A DNA stretch of 64,000 nt from Fistularia commersonii (taxonomy: Eukaryota; Chordata; Actinopteri; Syngnathiformes; Fistulariidae). Under the pieces are notes generated by a model. That model was not told where the DNA came from. It saw only the letters and a program-made list of their open reading frames with translations, and ran no database searches. Numbering within the stretch: the first letter of the stretch is position 1; the number at the start of each line of letters is the position of its first letter. The stretch covers positions 9,640,616-9,704,615 of the forward strand of contig JBBMNZ010000021.1 in NCBI GenBank assembly GCA_037954325.1, written 5' to 3'. The position numbers and the translations under genes were made by a program. Below, piece by piece: positions 13,559 to 64,000 of this stretch.

Positions 13559-16243
13559 AAGTTCATACTTTACAAAAGATGTTCAGGTATGGTTTAAAAC
13601 CAATTTCATGCATCGTGAGGCCGATCAGTGGATGCCTGGCATCTTTCTTAATGGAACACTAATGAACAAACACAGCAGTATAGCACTGACACTTCTTGAC
13701 TACCTGCTGTGTTTCAGAAAACATGTTACCAGGAAAAGTAAGAAAAAGCCCTTAGACTGGTCCTCCTTTTTCTGTAATGCAATGGGATTGCAAAGGTGCA
13801 ACGCTTTTCGGTTGAGTGCTGGTTCAGTTCCACAGCTGTTCTTTCCTTACCAGGGTTTATAAGGACGTCTAAAGAGGGTATTTTAAAAACAACATTCTAG
13901 TACTGTTACAGCAGTTTGGACCATTGTAGCTGCCTCTAAATGTAATGTCAAATCAGAGTGTAGTTTGTAGGGAACCGCCCCTTTTTGGGGGGGCGTTGAA
14001 ATCGCCCTGAGTTCTCTCATAGACTCTCATGTGAAATCCTTTTTTTTTTGAACAGGCACTTCAATTCGTTCCCTATGGGTTCTGGGAGGGCTTTTGCATA
14101 CGTACTTTGTGTCATTACGTATCCCATGTGGGCTTGCAGATACATACTTTTGTCATAAAGACAATGGTCAAACAGCCCTCTCTCTTCATATTCACAGATA
14201 TCTGAAAGTTAACTGACAATTCTTCTATGAATGAATGGTCAGTCCACTATGGTTAATGCAGATCATTTCACTTGTGAACACTCTTAGACATACCTTCCTT
14301 GTAGCTTATGTAGCTAGAGGGAACATATTTGTGTTTATATCGCCACCTATTGGTTCAAAGTTGAATTGTAATTTTGAAGAAATGACTGGTCATCTGATAA
14401 TTTACCAATTTAATTGGTCACTTTTGTCATCATTGCAAAAGTTGCGACGATGCAACCCCCCCCCCCCCGATAATTAAAAATAATAATACCAGAGTGCACT
14501 GAGGGCCTGCTGGCATAGTAGAAAATAAATAAGAAGCATTTAAATCACAGTTCTGGTGGAAAAGTACCTATAGTTGGATAAAAGGAGGATATTAGCTACG
14601 ACATCAATAGATTAATGTGTCAACCACAACTGATGGTTGACATGTTGAACTCAAATTACATGTTTTGTGCCAGAATGAAGCATTAATGAAGGCAATATTG
14701 AGTTATGTGAATCCAAATGGATTTGTGAGCAAGGTATGTTTTCTTTCACCTTGTTAGAAAAAAAAATATTGAGCTATCCCTCATCTCTGCCTATTCAACT
14801 GTGACCTCTCACCAACCTCATGTCTTAATGCTTCTTTTCAAAGCGGCCGATGAGAAAATAAATGAAGGGGTATTGAGAATCTGCGGTTGTTAGGCTGCCG
14901 GCAATGAACAGAGCAAAGCCGTTTTACAAAGTGATCTTGTGTGCCTCTTTTTGAAACTGATTAACTGTTGTTTGCAGACTCGGAAACAGAGTGAGGATAA
15001 TCCCTCGAGGAGCCCCGGCGCTTGCTACATTGCACACAAACACTGTGACACAAAGGGGTTGCAGAGGCAAGGAGCTGCGACTCATCTGGCAGCAGGGATT
15101 GTTTTAGCGTATATTGGGAGAAACCCAGAGGTCTGACCAAGAGGAGGCACAGAATCAGGTCTCTGTTTTGGTGTTGCTTGACCTCATCGGCGTTAATTGA
15201 GGCAAACGGTGTCACGTGACAGAGTGGCAGGTCGATTACAGCTTGAATTGATTGCTTTGAATCAGTCATGCAGAAGGACACCAGTGTGTTTGTACAGACA
15301 GTCTCTGCAGACGACGGCAGGTCTGGACTGGATGAGACCCTAGAGTGATACCACTTGGTTAAAATTGAGGAAACAAGGAGAAATGTACATTTACTACATA
15401 TGTGCTTGAGAAGCAGCACAATCTTATACAACAAGTAAACTGTAATAAAATACACATCTCATCATCATCTGTATCAGACTCAAGCCTTTTGCTTTAGAGT
15501 CAAAACAAAAAGGTTGTCACCTACTTAATTTTTCCTATTGTTGTTAAAATATAGTAATAATAATAATAACCGTTTTGATTAATATCATTTTTTTATTGTA
15601 GTTATAACACTAATAATAACAACAACAACAATAATAATAATGATAATGATTATAATTATCATTGGTAGTAGTAGTAGTAGTAGTAGTAGGAGTAGTGGTA
15701 ATAGTAGCAGAAGTAGTAGCCGTAGTAGTATTTATTTATTTTTGCTTAAATGTGTTCAAACATGTAGCAGTGGGGATACGAATACCACTGACACTCACAT
15801 TAACAGTCCATTCAAGTTCATTTGTGCTGCCTGTGGCTGCATTGTAATGCAGACAGTTTATAACCAGTAACTGTAAAGTTAATATTTTGGTTTATGTGGT
15901 CAGGAAACTAAGCCACTGTCTAATATTGATTTAATGCGGTTTCCTGTTTTGCTATCACTCTGTCCTTCACTGTTCCTCCCACAGTGATATCACTCATTAA
16001 CAATCACCCATTTCCAAAACAGACATTTCAAGCTGGAACATGGAAGATGAAATTTGTGAGAACATTTACGGCCCCTTCGTGTAAACATTGCACGTGCACA
16101 TTCCTGAAGTTGTTCTCATCTAGCCGGCTTTGATTATTTAAAAAGCTCAGAAAAATGGTTCATTTTACACGTGTGACTTTACCGAGATGCTCCTGATCAC
16201 ACTGAAGACGAAGCTGGAGGCGGTGATATGTCGAGGTACTTAC

Positions 16244-61052
<44,809 letters not shown>

Positions 61053-61629
61053 CTAGACGATTACAGAGAGGGTGGGGGGAGACGAGATGTCAGCTGAGCC
61101 CAAACCCGAAAAACATCCAAAATTGGGAGGGATGGATCCTTATTTGAGGCAATTATAAAACAAAATTCAAGTTTTTGAACATTTTCTATGAGATAAGAAG
61201 ACCAATTCCAGGAAGCAGTCTAAATGTGATACAAAGAGGCAGAACAAGCATTGACCACTAATAATATTGCTGCTAAATTTGTGGTATGTTGATGGTGTTG
61301 TAGCTTGTTAATGACATAGTTAAATTTAATTTCCACTTAATCTCAACTACACAATACTCTATAATCCTTTTTTATATCCAAAATGCAAATAAAAAACACT
61401 TTTCTGTCATAATATATATATATAATAAATATCTAAAATATAAACATTATATTATAGAATATATAATACTAAATCTATTTATATTTTTGGATGTATATAT
61501 ATTGATCCTTATATAAAACACAAAACATGTCTATACATTTTATAAATATTAAAGATATGATAATATAACATTTTATAGATATATAAATTATAACATATAT
61601 TCATATATGTGTGTATATGTAGATCAAGA

Positions 61630-62215
61630 AGTTGGTGGATTTCAGGTCAGCAGTCCAGAGCAGCGGAGAGTGTGAAAAGAGGTGAAAAGACGGGTTCAAG
61701 CAGGTTGGAATGGGTGGAGAAAAGTGTCAGGGGTATTATGGGATAGAAGACTATCAGCCAGAATGAAAGAAAAGGTGTACAAGACAGTGGTGAGACCAGC
61801 GATGCTGTATGGACTAGAAACAGTAACGATGACGAAAACACAGGAGGCAGAGCTAGAGGTCGCAGAGATGAAGATGCTAAGGCTCTCTTTGGGAATGACC
61901 TGGATGGATTGGATCAGGAAGGAGTCTATCAGGGGAACAGCACATGTTAGATGTTTTGGAGAAGGTCAGAGAAGCCAGACTGAGATGGTTGGGTCATGGA
62001 CAGAGGAGGGAGAGTGAATATATTGGTAGACAGATGCTGAAATTGGAATTGCCAGTCAGGAGGTCTTGAGGAAGACCAAAGAGAAGATTTATGGATGGAG
62101 TGAGGGAGGATATGAAGGTAGTTGGTGTGAGAGAGGAGGATACAGATAACAGGGTTAGATGGAGAAGGTTGATTTGTTGTGGTGACCCTTGAAGGAAATA
62201 GCCAAAGAGAAGAAA
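61630..62215 (+). mobile_element. RTE-type LINE, 3' end of reverse-transcriptase ORF, broken
   Basis: The frame at 61682-62017 reads KRRVQAGWNGWRKVSGVLW, then VYKTVVRPAMLYGLETVTMT and EVAEMKMLRLSLGMTWMD, which I recognise as the C-terminal part of fish RTE-like non-LTR polyproteins. After a frameshift the sequence continues with the equivalents of RRFMDGVREDM, VRWRR and CGDP and ends near 62205. The 5' part is missing, so this is a truncated dead copy. Confidence 0.85.
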
Positions 62216-62287
62216 AAGATATGTGTGTTTATGTGTGAGAGTATATATACATATACACATATGTATACATACATACATACAAATATG

Positions 62288-62318
<31 letters not shown>

Positions 62319-62768
62319 ATCCCTAAAAATCTAAAATAAGGACTGTCACAACATGAGCTTTTTTTCCATCTGGAAACAGATATTTTATTGCGAGGTGGTT
62401 ATTCATTGAAAATGGACCATAAACTTTTAAAATATAAAGCACTCCTTCAGCTTCAGGCGGGCTGGAGCGAACAATGCTCTCCCGTCCGACTGGATGTAAA
62501 ATACTGCCCCGACGGTTATTTGCGAATTGGAATTTGTGGAAAAAAAGGGCCAGGAGTGAATCACGCTGTGACCCTGATTTGTGTCGGTGGTTGTTCAATT
62601 GTGCCACTAACAGGAAGTGAAGTGCCACTCTGTTGCGCGGTGCTGCTACTGTAGCTGCCAGTCATTCCAACAATCACCCGCCCTGGCCAATCCACCGCTG
62701 TCGCCACCTCTGCCGCTGCAAGTGGCAGCTTTCACTCTCCATGCAGCTGCAATGTGTGTGTGTGAGTG

Positions 62769-62771
<3 letters not shown>

Positions 62772-62818
<47 letters not shown>

Positions 62819-62820
62819 TG
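62772..62820. repeat. (GT)n microsatellite
   Basis: GT run with a single TTT interruption near its end. Confidence 0.97.
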
Positions 62821-62967
62821 TGTGACAAATGAGATTCCCCCACAACAGCCCTGATGAGACCCGAGGCCACGTAAAGGATGCAGGGACCCGCTCTCCAGCA
62901 GCTCCCTGGCCTCCAGGACAACTACAGAGGCAAATCCAAGACTAAACTACGGCCTCCTCCCACACAC

Positions 62968-62996
62968 GCACAAACACACACACACACACACACACC
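62968..62996. repeat. (CA)n microsatellite
   Basis: Short CA run. Confidence 0.95.
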
Positions 62997-63629
62997 CCAC
63001 CCCACTCCATACCCCAAAATCACCAGCCTCCTTTTCTCCCGCCGCCTCTATCTGGCTCTGGCCCTGAGCTGTCAGTCAGCGCTGGAGATTCAGGGGGGGA
63101 TTGTTCCAGTCGTCTGGCCTCGCAACATTGCCACAAACACACGGACGGGAACGCTGCGGTCCGTTCGCTGAACGCGGCATATGTGTTCACAAACAAAACT
63201 TCCACGGCCAAGAGCTAAAATGTACATCCAAACCCTGACATGAGTTGGGAATGGGCGCAGTTTCCGATAATCCCGGCAAATATTACTCAGTCAACACGTA
63301 AGCAACAAACGGATGATTTATGTCTTTCAACATTTATTGATTACGAGGAATATGAGAGACTTTTTCTGCAGCGGTGCTAGAGCGGGATGCGTGAAACCAC
63401 GGGAATGCCATTAGAATCAACTTATTAATGTGTAACGTATGAAGATCCCGCAGTTTAAGACGGATGGGCGCATGGAGATCCTACGCCGATACATTCGGCT
63501 CGATAGCGATGCTTTGAAAGATGACCCAAAGCTGTTGTTTGTTAAATTGCTGGCGCAATAAAGAATCATGTGCCTGTTTCTATTAAAACGTTGAACATCT
63601 AAAGAAATCCGAAATAGAAGGGATAACTG

Positions 63630-63664
63630 TATGTGTGTGTGTGTGTCTGTGTGGGTGGGTGTGT
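63630..63664. repeat. (GT)n-(GGGT)n short tract
   Basis: GT run grading into GGGTGGGT. Confidence 0.9.
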
Positions 63665-64000
63665 GAGGGTATTATTTCATTATTTATGTATTGAATAATG
63701 TGCATTTTTGGTAAGAACGCACGTAACAGATATAAGTTGTGTTGGAAAGAAATAGTGAATCTCATGGAAAATGAGAAAAGTGTGTGTTTGTGTGCGGGTC
63801 CATAAAAAAAAAAAAAGGTTTTGACTTTAATATTTAAAATTTTACATCGCAAGGCATGGACAAATTAATTTAGAAAAAAATAATAATAATATATATATAT
63901 ATAGTTTTTTATAGAAAAATTAAGTTTTCTTGTCACTAGATTAAACATTAAAAAATTATGCTCTACAATGCTTGAATAAGTAAGATTTAAAAAAGAGGTT

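Larger units (their letters stand above)
9390..16243. other. Non-genic stretch left of the last CADPS exon seen
   Basis: If the gene's last exons lie beyond the window, this is intron. Apart from the fragments listed separately (retroposon tails, Tigger end, simple repeats) it looks unique. An open frame at 10825-11277 is accompanied by an open opposite strand and matches no family known to me. A poly-C run lies at 14456-14468 and a (TAG)n patch at 15664-15690. Confidence 0.4.
61053..64000. other. CADPS intron at the right edge
   Basis: The preceding PH exon (ending just before VSQYTF) was not found. The stretch holds AT-rich DNA (61370-61620), an RTE LINE fragment, (TATG)-rich DNA, two CA/GT tracts and a GC-richer unique part (62400-63560). 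Confidence 0.6.

Noticed and set aside
14961..15455. 164-codon open frame, minus strand
   Set aside because: No similarity to the expected CADPS C-terminus or any other family I know.
16160..16243. Continuation of the frame past the LFD exon
   Set aside because: A perfect GTAAGT donor follows LFD, and the sequence beyond does not resemble the known continuation.
61682..62017. LINE frame as a host gene
   Set aside because: It is the 3' coding end of an RTE-type element, truncated and frameshifted.
62388..62654. 88-codon open frame, plus strand
   Set aside because: No domain recognised, no homology to the missing PH exon, and on the strand opposite to the gene.

Overview
The window is vertebrate nuclear DNA, most likely from a teleost fish. 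It carries one spliced gene with a vertebrate-type protein, long AT-rich introns, and very dense (CA)n, (GA)n, (GATA)n and (TTTA)n microsatellites. It also holds many short 3' tails of fish-type retroposons (aatttccttcgggataaataaag...ttattcttattc). There is no sign of bacterial or viral organisation. The species cannot be named from the sequence.

The only host protein-coding gene I can support is CADPS (CAPS1, calcium-dependent secretion activator). It lies entirely on the minus strand, so it is read from high to low coordinates. Seventeen core exons from 61052 down to 16244 join in frame into 692 codons. They cover the second part of the PH domain, the central region and MHD1, up to the motif YIERLFD. 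The C2 domain and the start of the PH domain lie beyond the right edge. The last C-terminal exons, which in the known protein follow LFD, are not found in the left 16 kb and probably lie beyond the left edge. Every splice phase was checked by hand, and all core junctions have GT donors and AG acceptors.

Six further exons fit between the core exons without breaking frame: 12 nt (58464-58475), 171 nt (51861-52031), 69 nt (40702-40770), 24 nt (40039-40062), 9 nt (34706-34714) and 15 nt (21445-21459). The 69-nt exon and the positions of the 24-, 9- and 15-nt exons match what I remember of alternative segments in mammalian CADPS. The 12-nt exon and especially the 171-nt exon are the most novel candidates. 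Together they could add exactly 100 residues in any combination. UGCAUG (Rbfox-type) motifs lie 72 nt downstream of the 9-nt microexon and inside the intron just before the 171-nt exon.

The rest is intron or flanking DNA. It includes two copies of a Tigger/pogo-like DNA transposon (31796-32367; about 43382-44311, interrupted by a younger retroposon tail) plus a third terminal fragment (12290-12414). It also has a decayed THAP-domain ORF (25950-26270), two copies of a dispersed repeat with duplicated internal blocks (26430-26835; 45755-46130), and RTE-type LINE 3' fragments (61630-62215 plus, 51050-51345 minus). Two locally amplified tandem repeats lie at 41120-41840 and 59505-59850, and a group of diverged repeats surrounds the PH-domain exons (57640-60650). 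The left 16 kb holds no recognised exon but has several GC-richer, non-repetitive stretches that may be regulatory.
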